Below are positions 40,901 to 53,335 of a stretch of 64,000 nucleotides of DNA, in pieces. The stretch covers positions 63,601,479 through 63,665,478 of the forward strand of contig NC_069125.1 in assembly GCF_026914265.1 (NCBI RefSeq). Reading direction: 5' to 3'. This DNA comes from Mya arenaria (lineage: Eukaryota; Mollusca; Bivalvia; Myida; Myidae). The notes beneath the pieces were generated by a model, which searched no databases, had not been told where the DNA came from, and was given only the letters and a program-made list of their open reading frames with translations. The position numbers and the translations under genes were made by a program. Positions within the stretch are counted from its first letter, which is position 1; the number at the start of each line of letters is the position of its first letter.

Positions 40901-41818
40901 TTAAGTGTTGTTTTGTGTGTAAATTTAAAACAAAACAAACGTATTTGCTCATATACTTACCTTTTACATTGTTTTCGGTTTTGAACAATCCTGTTCTCTT
41001 GACTTATCATTGTTAAAAAAATAGCAGACAGTAAAATTATATGTACTTCGTGATTTATGAAATAATAAAATACAATTATTTAGATGGTGCACCGTATTCG
41101 TTGCAGGAATACATATGTCAATTACGTCAGTCAACATCCAGAACAGCAAGAGATGCCGTACGTGTTGAAGAATTTGTTGAAGAATGTTTTAACATTTGCT
41201 GGTTAATAAGCATACACGACCCACCGGTAGTTCTCGATGAGGAGTTTCAGTCTGGAGGCAGGTTTGATTCAGAAATATACAAGGCCTACTCAAAGAGTGG
41301 TCCCACAAACGACTTTCTTGTGTGGCCCGCCATGTTCCTTTATAAAGGCGGCCCTGTGCTGTGAAAAGGCGTCGCTCAGGTTCGGGTGAAAATACAACCA
41401 ACTCATGACCCTAAACCTGAATTATCATGGAGAACGACTGAGAAGCCATCTACTCAGCACCTTCCAATCTCAGCCGCGGCGCGTCCTAGCTCTGCCTGGT
41501 CGTTATCGAAGCGTCCTGATGCTGAGTAGAAGCGATTCCTTCCTGAACCGAAATATTCGTTGGAGAATAACCCGACAGGGCGAAATATATCGAATGTAAA
41601 CTATTCGAAAAATGATTTCAGTATGAAAACGAACCGGACATTCATCAGCCAGAGACTTACTAGTTGCGTAAGGAGATGAAATAGGCACGGTCGACGTTTA
41701 TCAATTATTTTCGCTTTTGGACAAAAATGTTACTATAGTTATTGAAAAGTTGAGAAAATCATGGGTTAAGAGAAATTCAAAAGATGTCTAGAATATGTCA
41801 CACAACTGTATGGGTAAC
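37923..41818 (+). pseudogene. SPATA18: Mitochondria-eating protein-like, copy 4 (nonsense in last exon)
   Basis: Exons read as 37923-38117, 39201-40027, 40209-40407, 40565-40645, 40743-40829 and 41107 onward. All are in phase and would encode 548 aa up to a TGA at 41362-41364. The stop replaces the Cys codon of the conserved PVLCKG motif (TGTGCAAAGGC in copy 2, TGTGAAAAGGC here). Downstream the frame has further stops and deletions, although the family helix is recognisable to about 41818. The first 65 aa are nearly identical to copy 3. The coiled-coil exon is the longest of the array (827 nt against 560 in copy 2), with an extra heptad-rich stretch around KDNELLQKTLKTSE. The upstream exons are well preserved, so a truncated product lacking the end of the MIEAP domain is conceivable. 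Confidence 0.82.
38345..38710. repeat. Insertions in intron 1 of copy 4 relative to copy 3
   Basis: Compared with 23840-23945, copy 4 carries about 40 extra bases around 38350-38392 and about 230 around 38470-38695. The flanks CACAATCAAAAT, TTTTCTACTCAAAT and CCCTTCAGGGCT remain aligned. The larger insertion has no recognised identity. Confidence 0.55.
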
Positions 41819-42445
41819 ATGTACATGCGTAGCCCGCATGGATGGCATTATTATATTGCACATGTTGTTTTACCTTTGTTTAAGTAGTCCTTTAGTATAT
41901 TTCATTGATGGAAGTATATGTCGGTGTTCGTATATCAGAAACTGTGTGTAAATCTTCGGATAGTACCTACCGTACCAAGTCTGTACCAACTGGACCAGTT
42001 TCCAAAAATAAGGCACTTACATTTAAAAAAAGAGTAGAATTTATTGAAAAGTGCCACTATCACTACATGTCATCTTGGTCTTGCTTTTATAGTGCTTGTA
42101 TTGTGCCATTTTACTTATTAAACAAAGACTTAGACATGATGCAGATATTAACTCAAAAAATATTAATAAAGGTATATCTTTATGAGTATGTTTTGTTATT
42201 TGTTTTTTTGTTTTATTGTCGAAACAAGAAAACAATAATATCCGTTGCATGTCATTAATGTTCACCTGCGTTGGTGGATATATACGTTTGCATGACAAAT
42301 TACGGTTCGATGTGTTAACACCAATATGACATCAAAGATATATAAATGATAATGCCTTTTTGGTGAACGCTACAGTATCATATTGATAAGTGTAACAAAG
42401 TACTCTCCCGAGACAGTGTTCTTCTAAAATAATACATGCAATATT
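41819..42445. other. 3' flank of copy 4, no gene
   Basis: It contains sequence related to the flank of copy 2, for example TGCATGTCATTAATGTTCACCTGCGTTGGTGGATAT at about 42245, which resembles 17425-17455. No coding exon is supported. Confidence 0.5.
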
Positions 42446-42450
42446 ATACT

Positions 42451-42530
42451 TCAAATGATCAGTATGGTGACCCCTGCAGCAAAATTGACGTACTTTTGCT
42501 GCTAAAGAAGTCCACCATCTCTTAAATAGG
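42451..42530 (-). pseudogene. Decayed copy of tetraspanin TM4 exon
   Basis: On the minus strand this reads MVDFFSSKSTSILL followed by a stop. It aligns with the intact exon at 46694-46611 (MVGWFNSNSTYIAAAGVS). The nucleotide identity is clear across GATCAGTATGGTGACCCCTGC and AAAGAAGTCCACCATCT. It lies convergent to MIEAP-like copy 4. Confidence 0.7.
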
Positions 42531-42539
42531 TGGTACAAA

Positions 42540-43630
42540 TAGAAAAAACAACAACATGTAAATTGAGCCGTGCTCGCAGAATTGATTTCACTTGATCGCT
42601 AGGGTAAACATTCTCATCCCCCAAACTTGATAATTATTTCGCTGGTTTATTTAGTGTTTGTAAATGTATTCTGTACAAGTAAATTGACTCAATAGTGTAT
42701 TTATTCTCAATCACACGAGTTTAACGAGGGCATTCGAAATTAAGATTTTTTGGAACAAGGTGACAATAGCATCTGAATACTTTCACAGTAGCAAAGCATA
42801 ATGTTCAGGGATCCAACTACGTTTTGAGTACAAACCAAGATTTGTAGATTACGGGTCGAGTTTGTACAAGTCTAATAAAACTGACTTGAATTGTATGTAT
42901 AGGACGGGAACAAAGAAAAAGCCTTCAGAGAAATGACAGCTACCTTAATTACCGTTAATTAAAACGTCGCAACGGCGCTTATCACGGTGACTCGGCACGG
43001 TGGAACGCGGGAGAAATTATAGGTATGAACACGGTGGGCATTATGCTTCAATCGCGGCGTGTAGAGAAAATTAGGATAAAAAGATAATGTCCGCGGTAAG
43101 AAAAAATCGCGGCGATGTGCGAAATATACAAAAAAAAATGCGTGGTTGGTAATGTACTTTGCAAAATATTTGAAAATATATGTTTTATGCTTATGCAAAG
43201 TAGACAAACCTTGATGACGAGGCACTCAAAAGTAGATCACACGTACACGTATAACTAGCGTTCCGCAGCCTCTATATTAATTTGAAAGGCCCGAGTGCGA
43301 GTATAAATAAACTTACACACCTCTGTTTAATCCCCGTGCATACGATGGTCAATGGTTATCACGTGACTAGTAAATATCTACATTGGTTAAACAGTAATCA
43401 AGATTTATGCTAGGGTAGTTTCGGAGTCATGCCATTTAAAACTGCGGACACTAGTCTACGTTGATTGTTTAACGGCACACCGGTTGGTACAATCATGCAC
43501 ATGACTTTTAGCCATCTCATCATCGCTTTACCGACGGTGTTTCCGATGTTTCGAAATCTATTTTGTGGCAGGCGCTTATAATATCAAATTTAAGAAGAAA
43601 AACTGTCTGTTACTGTTCTGCCATTTAGAC
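42540..43630. other. Intergenic, nothing recognised
   Basis: No supported gene. Short similarity to the 21.0-21.2 kb region is noted around 43205-43380. Confidence 0.45.
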
Positions 43631-43639
43631 ATAAAAACA

Positions 43640-44415
43640 TGTCGGTTACACATGATAACATGCTAGTTAGACATAATAACATGCTGACATAATAACATGC
43701 TAGTTAGACATAATAACATGGTAGTTAGACATGATGACATGCTAGTTAGACATGATGACATGCTAGTTAGACATGATGACATGCTAGTTAGACATAATAT
43801 CATGTTAGTTAGACATAGTAGCATGCTAGTTAGACATAATAACATGCTAGTTTGACATAATGACACGCTAGTTAGACATGATAACATGCTAGTTAGACAT
43901 GATGACATGCTAGTTAGACATATTAACATGGTAGTTAGACATGATGACATGCTAGTTAGACATGATAACATGCTAGTTAGACATAGTAACATGCTAGTTA
44001 GACATGATAACATGCTAGTTATACATAATGACATGCTAGTTAGACATGATGACATGCTAGTTAGACATAATAACATGATAGTTAGACATGATGACTTGCT
44101 AGTTAGACATAATATCATGTTAGTTAGACATGATAACGTGCTAGTTAGACATAGTAACATGCTAGTCAGACATAATGACATGCTAGTTAGACAGTATAAC
44201 ATGCTAGTTAGACATTATAACATGCTAGTAAGACATAATAACATGGTAGTTAGACATAGTAACATGCTAGTTAGACATGATAACATGTTAGTTAGACATA
44301 GTAGCATGATAGTTAGACATAGTAACAAGCTAGTTAGTCATAATAACATGCTAGTTAGACATGATAACCTGCTAGTTAGACAAAATAACATGTCCGCTAG
44401 ACATAAAAGCATAAG
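43640..44415. repeat. Minisatellite, 21-bp unit
   Basis: About 36 copies of ACATGCTAGTTAGACATGATG with single-base variants (GATGAC, AATAAC, AGTAAC) make up about 780 bases. The unit is seven codons long, so frames on both strands stay open (plus strand reading MLVRHDN repeats); these are not genes. Confidence 0.95.
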
Positions 44416-44419
44416 ATGT

Positions 44420-45060
44420 AATAACATAAGATAGTTGTGACGTTCCATTATACACCCAGACTGAAGGTACAGGTTACTAGAAATGATAAGCCGTTTTCAT
44501 GTATTTACCAAAGTTTATTTGTATGCATATTCATTGATTTCGGAATAGCCCATAGTTTTATTGTTTTATACCCAATTCACTCATTATACTGGCTATATTA
44601 CTAATATGATTTTACGCTCTTGTATGATGCGCGACGATGCAAGATTGTCTTCGAAGTCGACCCTAATTTTCGGAGATTTTCCATCACTGCGTGTCTTCAG
44701 AATATCTTCCAAAAACGCGAAAACTTCATTTCACATCTTCACCCTCAGTACTTTCAAATTATAACGCAATTTGGACGATACTTATCGTAATAGTACTCGG
44801 TACTTTTGCGTCTGTTTATATCAACCGAGAGCTACAACGAGAATGTTTAAAATTATTTTGCCGATTTCGCTCTGCAGTTCTGTATAGTCGCGAAATTTTA
44901 TGCTGCAAAGAGGCTAAAATCATCTTCCAAGTTTCGTTAACGGGTTAATACTCGTTTAAATTTGAGGTTAAACATTCTAATATTATTTCGCTAAGAACAT
45001 GATGAAGGTCTTAAAAAGATTTTTTACATACGTACTGGCTATGTAGATGACCGTTTATTT
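44420..45060. other. Intergenic, nothing recognised
   Basis: No gene is supported. The last bases before 45066 resemble the intron end preceding the terminal MIEAP exon. Confidence 0.45.
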
Positions 45061-45065
45061 TTCAG

Positions 45066-45460
45066 AAATACATATGTCTATTATGTCAGTGAACATCCGG
45101 AACAATAAGAGATGCCGTCCATGGACACGAATGTTTTAACATTTGCTAGTTAATAAGCATACACGACCCACTGGTAGTTCTCGATGAGGAGTTTCAGTCT
45201 GGAGGCAGGTTTGATTCAGAAGTATACAAGGCCTACTCAAAGAGTGGTCCCACAAACGACTTTCTTGTATGGCCTGCCATGTTCCTTCATAAAGGTGGCC
45301 CTGTGCTATGTAAAGGCGTCGCTCAGGCTCGGGTGAAAATACAACCAACTCATGACCCTAAACCTGAATTATCATGGAGAACGACTGAGAAGCCATCTTC
45401 TCATCACTTTCCATCCACAGCGGCAGCGCGTACAAACTCTGCCAGCATGTCATCGTAAGC
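45066..45460 (+). pseudogene. MIEAP-like terminal-exon relic (copy 6)
   Basis: After an intact TTTTTCAG acceptor the segment aligns with the last exon of copy 4. A deletion removes the codons for the VKEFVEE-type helix, and the Trp codon before the DPPVV block has become TAG. The centre is still clear (GGRFDSEVYKAYSKSGP, DFLVWPAMFLHKGGP, LCKGVAQ). No upstream exons were found. It lies just ahead of the convergent 3' end of the tetraspanin gene and probably marks the ancestral MIEAP-tetraspanin junction. Confidence 0.85.
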
Positions 45461-45544
45461 GGAAAATGAACCCACTATTAAATCGACACGGTCTCTGAAT
45501 AAAAATTTGAAAGGTCGAAAGTGTTAACAAAACATCTGCAGATA

Positions 45545-46075
45545 ATCATTGGATATTGGTGTGTTTCATGATACATGGATATTCAGTCATCTTACTGTCT
45601 ATTTCACTTAAAGACAGATCGTTTACCAGGTAATGATGAGGACCACGCTAGTTTGTTGACACATTTTGAGGCGTGGGAGGGATAAAAAAAATCAGTTAAT
45701 CTGTAAATTGTTGTGTGAATTTTTCGGGAAGTTCGTATTTCGTTTTACAATGACAAACAGTTCAAAATACATTTGAACAATGGTATAACATAATCATTCT
45801 ATTTATGTTCGAACAGTCGTTTTCGTCTGTAATTTGTTTCGTATGAAAGCAAACGTTCGAACATTCAGCTTCGAGATCGAGAAAACGTTTGAAAAACGGG
45901 ATAATCATTTTTCTTATAAACGGTAAGTTGTTAATTTCAAAATAAATCTTATCTTAAAGTTATGAAACATTTCTCAAGATTTTAAATACTTTTGTTGCCA
46001 ACGTTATCTAGTTCAAAGTGAAGTGTTCTGTTCTGATCAAGGGGAAGTGACTACAATGAATTTTAAAAGTAGTTA
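45545..46075 (+). repeat. Dispersed repeat, right copy
   Basis: Reverse-complement partner of the segment at 655-1195. It lies between the copy 6 relic and the 3' end of the tetraspanin gene, so it is probably an insertion there. No protein frame is recognised. Confidence 0.65.
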
Positions 46076-46245
46076 TGGAAGTTGATATTTTCACTCCTTC
46101 ACTGATTAAACTCCATATTTCATCGAAAAGCATGAACGAAACTTTTCTATTTCTCGCCAAAATGAAAACGTTGACTCTTGACACGCAAAGTCTCCCAACT
46201 GTAAAACTGATTCATAAATACAGACGGTGTTTTAATTCACTTTTG

Positions 46246-46251
46246 TTTATT
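46246..46251 (-). terminator. Candidate polyadenylation signal of the tetraspanin gene
   Basis: TTTATT on the plus strand (AATAAA on the minus strand) lies about 20 bases past the tetraspanin stop codon. This would give a very short 3' UTR, so a later site may be used instead. Confidence 0.3.
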
Positions 46252-46269
46252 GTATATAAATCTGTTGTC

Positions 46270-49200
46270 TCAAGTTTTGAGTTCTGTTCCATCATTTACT
46301 GTCGAATTATTTTTAATGCGCGCGGTCATCTCTTTCACCTTTTTCTCGCTGGCTCGGCATATCATACACGCTGAAATGAAGGCTGCAATCTGCAATACAA
46401 AAACATTGGCTTCTAAATAATGATATATTGATGTTTTCAATAATTCAGATGTTATATAAGATGAAACATAAGGTAAACCGTATTTGTTCATGCTTCGGTT
46501 CGTAAATGACAAAGAATAATTTTAACAGACCTCAAACAATATCAACAAAAACACTTTATTGTTGTACCCAAACAAAGCAAGCAATACGCCACACAATTGT
46601 GATGTCTCACCTCAATGACCAGTATAGACACCCCCGCTGCCGCAATGTACGTACTGTTGCTGTTAAACCAACCCACCATCTTATCGAAGCAGCCCTGAGT
46701 TTAGTTAAAACATTTTAAAAGGAGAAAACACATTTTGTATATACATGTATATTTAAGTCTGTTCAAGCATATTTGTAAATGTAGTGTATCCTACTTTACT
46801 CTGACAGCATTCTTGAGTTGGATGAAATTGTTGTTATCAAAATGCAGAAAACAATTGACATTGTAACACTATAAATCCCTTATATCTGCACTCAAAACAA
46901 AAACAAAATCATATAATGTATGAAGAATATTACACTAAAGTCTTGGAAAGAATAAATCTCGTGATTTCATTTAGTTCTACTAAGAGGTGATACCTTAAAA
47001 TTTATAAACACCTTTTTCAATATATCTCCTTTAGTCATGTAGATGAAAAGACCACTCACAATATCGTAGAAAAAGCCAGATGTCCCGAAGTGGCACAGGA
47101 GTTTGTTGGTCGGCTCCGGAGCCACGACATTTTTGTCAGTCAGCTTGCAGCACGTGTCGGGGAAGTCGGTCTGTAAGGTAAAGCAAACCATACTAGAGTA
47201 CAGTTTAGTGGTTGATAGATGCAGGTATAATCAGCATTTGTCACAGATGCTCCTGTGTTAAACATTCATGGGATTATAAGTCGTAATTTCCTTTATGTTT
47301 TATCAATGTGTACTACACATTTACATAAAAGCTGGAGGTGTTATTGTTTACTAATCAAGTACGTTGCCGTCAAAGGATGCAGAAATCATGTAAGCGTGTA
47401 TCTTGATTTCTCAACAACAGCTAGAACACAGGGATAACGTACTTCCGGTCGGGTCTCATTCGTCCACTTGCTGTAAGTGTAGTCGGCGGGACCTGTGGCG
47501 CCACAACACTCTAACTGAAACCGGTAACCACATTTGAGACCGCAGTACACTCCCAATACAACATAGAAAATAAGAGTAAATTCGAATGGCCGGTTTCTTG
47601 ACACTGGAGTCTTTGTCTTGAGTGGTGCTTCAATCCTTTCTCAAGACACCGTCCATCTTCGTCACCTAACAGTGTTTAAAAACAAGCCCGTGCCGTTTGT
47701 TCTGTGTTTTAAAGTATTGTATTAAAATAAAACAAGGTAAGAAATTTACCGGCCACAACCGTTTACTGAATAAGATATGCCCGTGGCGCGAACATGTATT
47801 TGAACATGATAACCATGTTATTGGAAAGAGAAAAGTTCAAAACCTCAATCTGCACGAGGTCCCAGGTCCTGCCAATCATGGTTTCCGGTAGATATCCCTG
47901 CACCAATGAACGGCGAAGAGTATTCTGAAGATTTTCACCCACCTGTATCAAAGCAAACAAAATGTTTAAATGTGGTACGCGTACAATTTATACAAAGTGG
48001 TACATGAACGTATACACTCTCAATTAAAATATTTTTACCAGTACTATTAAACCTTATGATAATGCCATTGATGGCTTTGCTGTGAAATCCTCTACCAATG
48101 CTAGAGTTTACAGCGAGGTTGAAACCGGACAGAATTTTGTCATTTATGAAAAACTAGCAATCATCTCTTTTTTAAATAACTTAATCACGTTTTACAGTGT
48201 TTTTTTTACACCTCAACTTCCATTCCTTAAATGAACTGCTTTTCGGCAATACATAACACCTCTTACTTGTTCAATGAAGGCAGAGAGGACTGGCATGGCC
48301 GTGGGGCTGGTCTTGTTTATGATCACCATTCCAGCCAACCCCAACTCTATCACGGTGACTACACACACTGTCACTAGAAACTACAAAGACAAGTACATGT
48401 AGTATTCAAACTGTTTCACGGAACCTTTACATCGATCATATTAACTATAAATAATGCTTAAAAAGACATTGGACCATAAATATTAGAAAATAGCTGCTTA
48501 ATGTCTGACCTAGTTGAATTCATCAAACTAGTTGACGTTCGTGAAGTGGAACCATTTGAACCTACCGGACAAAGCTAAATAACGACACCTACCAAGGTAT
48601 TGTTTTACAACATCGAGACCAACAGCCAAAGCATAAGGATAAAATTAAAGAGCCAGTACTGTTTTCGTCCATAATTAACAATTCAACTTCTCCATAAAAT
48701 ACTAAAAACACACTATGACGTACTCATTATATTTTAATTAGGTTCGATGGTGAAAGGTTCACAACTCTAACCGTGGTTAGCAGGCACTTGCTCCTCTGGA
48801 CGACTCCACAACAACCAAAGAACGATATGATGAGGACAGCGGCCCCTATCCCGAGTATTGCGTAGCAGACCGTCTTGAAGCTTGCCGCCTGTCCGTCAAC
48901 CGATAATATCGTGAAATACCGCTCAACATTCGGGTCCATCATCAGCCACACCCCAAGGGCCACGAGCGCCGCACCAGCTATCTGTGTTAACAGCATATAG
49001 TGTTGAGAATTGTGTATTTATTTTACTTATCTTTATAAAACACTGACCATTTTAAAGTCAATATTAATTCTAAAGCTTGATTTTAAAAAGGTGATAATAG
49101 TTTGTTCCAGATTATTGTTGTTCTATTGTGCATAAGCAGAATACATATAACTGTTTTTGTAAAAATAAAATACTTAAAAAGATAATATTTTCCAACAGAG

Positions 49201-52200
49201 TATCAATTTACGTAAAAGAAATTAGCTGTCAATCTATTGTCCCCAAAAACGCGAAATATGTGGTATTCACCAAGAAGATTAGATTAGTGATGACGAGAGT
49301 CATTTTGGCGCAGGAGGACATGACGAGGCGACCGGGAACTAGGTTTTTGGGGTCGTCCTCCGGTTTATTCTTTTGCTTCTTCTTCTTCTTGGAGAGGGCG
49401 GCGATCTGGTCCGCGATACTCTGTATGGGCGCTAGCGAGCTTGCTATGCAACCTGGAAGTGGAGGAACTGCGTGATTAATGGCAGAAACAAAACACAGAC
49501 ATTTATTGCTGTACTTCAGCCACAAATGTAGGCGTCAATGGTAATGATGATACGGACTCTATACCAGTTCATCGCTTGTCCATCCACTCAAAATTTATGT
49601 TGTTATGTTGATTGGGTTATACATGTTTAGTTTTATACAATGATTGAGACTATGGGGCTAGTGTGGGGATAATTGTCATCTTCATTAATGTTCAGCAATT
49701 ATGTTGTTTCGCAGATGATAGTTGTAATTATATAAATGTAACCTGTTATACTTCTAATGGTGACATATGCATTGTACTTTAAATAATAGTGAAGTACGAT
49801 ATACGTAAACAACATAATGTAAAGAGCTTTAATAATGGGACTACGTAACGTTTCTTACTTTCTCCAAAAGAAACAACAATTCCATGATGATTGACACCGA
49901 TATGATGAAGTAACAACAGCGGTAACGAAGAAGTACCAACAGCGGTAACGAGTAGCAACAGTGGTAAATAGAAGCAACAGCAGTACCGAATAGTATCAGT
50001 GGTAACGAGTAGTGTGAGTTGTAACGAGTAGTAACAGCTGTATCGAAGGAGTACCAACAGGGATCATTACAGTAGCAACAGTGGTAACGAAGGAGTGCCA
50101 ACGGCGGTAGCGAATGAGTGTCAACAGCGGTAACGAGTACCAACAGCGGTAACGAGGCAGTGACAAAAGCGGTAACGCGTACTAACAGCGGTAACGAAGT
50201 AGTGCCAACAGCGGTAACGAAGGAGTGCCAACAACGGTAACGAAGGAGTGTCAACAGCGGTAACGAGTACCAACAGCGGTAACGAGGGAGTGACAAAAGC
50301 GGTAACGCGTACTAGTAGCGGTAACGAGTACTAACAGCGATAACGAAGTAGTGCCAACAGTTGTAACGAAGGAGAACCAACAGCGGTAACGAGTACTAAC
50401 AGCGGTAACGAAAGAGTAAGAACAGCGGTAACGAAGTAGTGCTAACAGTTGTAACGAGGACCAACAGCGGTAACGAAGGAGTGCCAACAGCGGTAACGAA
50501 GGGGTACCAACAGCGGTAACGAGTACTAACAGCGGTAACGAAAGAGTAAGAACAGCGGTAACGAAGTAGTGCCAACAGTTATAACGAGGACCAACAGTGG
50601 TAACGAAGGAGTGCCAACAGCAGTAACGAAGGAGTACCAACAGCGGTAACGAAGAAGGACAAACAGCAGTAACGAAGTATTGCCAACAGCGGTAACGAAG
50701 GAGTACCAACAGCGGTAACGAAGGAGTACCAACAGCCGTAACGAAAGAGTGCCAACAGTGGTAACGAAAGAGTACCAACAGTGATAACGAAGGAGTACCA
50801 ACAGTGGTAACGAAGGAGTACCAACAGCAGTAGCGAAAGAGTGCCAACAGTGGTAACGAAGGAATACCAACAGCGGTAACGAAGGAATGCCGACAGCGGT
50901 AACGAGTACCAACAGCAGTAATGAAGGTGTGCCAACAGCGGTAACGAGTACCAACAGCAGTTACGAAGTTGTACCAGCAGCGGAAACGAAGGAGTACCTA
51001 CAGCGATAACATGTACCAACAGCGGGAATTAAGGAGTGTCAACAGCGGTAACGAAGTTGTGCCAACAAGTGTAACGAGGACCAACAGCGGTAACGAGTAC
51101 CAACAACGGTAACGAAAGAGTGCTGACAGTGGTAACGAAGGACTACCAACAGCGGTAACGAAGAAGTACCAACAGCGGTAAGAAACGAACGAGTAGCTAC
51201 AGAGGAAACACCACAACAGAAAACCACACTACAGTGTTAATCGTGCCGACGACAATGGTCAATATGATTTTGTAATTACTTGTTTCACAATCGTTATAAA
51301 ATAAATATGTTTAAACTAAGCAGTGATGGTAATGACATTCCAGAACCAGTACCATCTCATATAAACTTGGGACGTCAATTAAACTGGAAAAGTAGATCGT
51401 AAAAGGGTGCATTATTAGCAGTAGTAGCCACAGTAGACACAGAAGTAGTTTAAACTTAAAAGCGTAAAAAAACAATAAATACAAATGACGTATTCTGTAC
51501 AATGCGTCAGTTGTTGCTCTGTACGGAGCTCGCATCCGAAAGAGGTCTCCGGGAGCTCAACACACAGGAGCACTATGCGGTTTAGATACAAACCTTGAGA
51601 TGACATAAATATTCCACATGAACAACTGAATAGTAAACATTAATTTACTATGAATATACATATAAGTGATGTTAGAACATGGCTTTACTTCACTTGTAAG
51701 TCTACCTGAGCTTGACTCGGGCTGTTTTTCAGCACCGTCTGTTTTGTTCTCTTGGATTACTGTCTCGTCCTCACTGCTGTCATTTGTTTTGGGTTTCTTT
51801 TTATCAGCTTTCTTCTTTTTTGTCGATTTTTTGTCCTCAGTAGATGAGTCAGAGGATGAACTGTCGTTGCGTTTTAAAGTCTTATCAAGACGTTTGATGG
51901 CGTTACTAAACTGTTGTAATTTATCTAAATCGTCATTATTCACATCCGCACCAAGCGTATGTCGCCTATTTTTCAGACGATTGAATTCGACAATACTGTC
52001 TGTATGACCAAATACATTGTGTCCTATATCATCTGCAAACGTTACGTTACTCATTCCTAATGCCATAGACCCTCGACGTTGCTGCAGCATTGCTTGTAGA
52101 TCGACGTTAGCCCGTGCATGCATGCTTGGTGACTGGGGGTCAAAGTTGACCATTCCAAATGGAGGTGGCGGCGGCGGAGGAGGAGGTGCCGGTGTATGGA

Positions 52201-53335
52201 CGTACTGGTCAGGTGTGCCGCCACCGTTTGCCACGTGTTGGTCATGTGACTGGGGACTGAACATGTGATTGGCTCGTTGTTCTATCATTGGAGTAGGCGG
52301 AGTGGTTTTGATAGCTGGTACTGAGGCTGGGTTATGTATAAAGTCATTAGTAGGTTGACCGAGACACGGGGAAGGCATCATAGATCCCGTGCAAGGATGT
52401 AACGACATTCGCCTCTGCGCGTTCGCTTCCTTAGCTAACTCGTGCTTTATAATTCCTCGTAGACGGCCTTTATCTAGCTGTGCCTTTATTTGGTTCTGTA
52501 ATAAACCTGATGGGATTTCGGCGGACTGGGTACTACTACCGGAAAACATAGTTTCAGTTTCCGTTGAAAACGATTCGTCTAAGATTGATGGTTTCTTCTT
52601 TTTGTCTATCATACACTTCATAGCCGAAGTAATATTCTTTTTAATAATTAAATTAAGCTCGTCCATAGAAATGTTCACCATACATTTACTTTTGTCTTCG
52701 TCGCTCAAATCTGGTGAAATGTCTTTCGCGCGTCTCCTATGTTTCATTTGTTTACGGACTTTACGTTTTCCAGCCGAGTCCATAGTGGCCCATCGCTCAG
52801 TGCTGTCTCTCTTATACTGCGTGGAGGGTACCCCTTGTCGCCATGCTTTGCTCATTCTGTCTTCAATCCCCTGAACCCGCTCGGAGACTGGCAGCAACGT
52901 GGTTTTCCAGTTCAGAATTCGTTCCTTGGTCTGGTTATTTGCCCCATGTTGAACTGACGCCCTTCGAGCATTCGACCGCGGCCTGCTTCTTTCCTTGAAC
53001 ATTTCATCTTTGATGATTTGTTTTTCAATGCACCTTTCTACATCCTGATGTGAATACACTTTTGCCGCTTCGTTTGACAATCCATTCTCCTTGTAGGCGT
53101 CAATGAAGCTAGATGCGCTTCCTACGGAGTAGTTGTACTCGCTCTCGTACTCCCAGTGAGGCGCTCTTTCCGGCGTGCCCCGAGCCGCCTCTTCTGCTGA
53201 GTACTCGTTCACCTCCGTCCGGCGTCGCCGGTCCGTGGAGTAGTCGGACTCATCCGAGTAAGTCGGGTAATCGTCGGCGAGTTCACGTTCACTGATGGAC
53301 TTCCGGCGGAAGAGGTTTCCTAACGTTCTTTTCAT
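46270..53335 (-). CDS. Tetraspanin with long low-complexity N-terminus (9 exons, 873 aa)
   Basis: Exons from 5' to 3': 53335-51706, 49452-49271, 48981-48772, 48380-48267, 47942-47844, 47514-47443, 47170-47060, 46694-46611 and 46389-46270. All borders are AG/GT and the phases agree (the first junction is phase 1, the rest phase 0). The tetraspanin part starts near residue 545 with a Lys-rich segment. Four membrane spans follow: MTLVITNLIFLIAGAALVAL, then AILGIGAAVLIISFFGCCG, then FLVTVCVVTVIELGLAGMVI, and the last split over the final two exons. The large loop has ECCGATGP, TCCKL, LLCHFG and GCFDKM, six cysteines in all. The first 543 residues are Ser/Lys/Asp-rich and predicted disordered, with an uninterrupted Pro run (about residues 395-405) and a KKSTKKKKADKKK stretch. 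Tetraspanins organise membrane microdomains. The long cytoplasmic N-terminus is unusual, and the join to it rests on phase only; the two parts could be separate genes. Confidence 0.8.
49905..51195. repeat. Minisatellite, 22-23-bp unit, in tetraspanin intron 1
   Basis: About 55 units of the form ACCAACAGCGGTAACGAAGGAGT, with variants GAGTACC, AAGTAGTGCC and GTAACGCGTACT, make up 1.3 kb. Blocks of several units recur (for example around 50385-50440 and 50515-50570). The long minus-strand frames seen here (LLVLLRYRCWYSF-type) are repeat artefacts. The array lies in the intron between the first and second coding exons of the tetraspanin model. Confidence 0.95.
51210..51700. other. Intron 1 sequence between minisatellite and first coding exon
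   Basis: No exon is recognised. The intron donor GTAGAC follows the exon end at 51706 on the minus strand. Confidence 0.5.

Noticed and set aside
41362-41364. Selenocysteine reading of the TGA in copy 4
   Set aside because: The sequence after the stop has further stops and deletions, and the other copies have an ordinary Cys codon, so a nonsense mutation is the simpler explanation.
43663-44434. Repeat frames reading MLVRHDN or CLTSMLL
   Set aside because: Products of the 21-base minisatellite, seven codons per unit, open on both strands.
49779-51227. Overlapping minus-strand frames reading LLVLLRYRCWYSF
   Set aside because: They lie in the 22-23-base minisatellite within a tetraspanin intron, occur in all three frames and have no family match.
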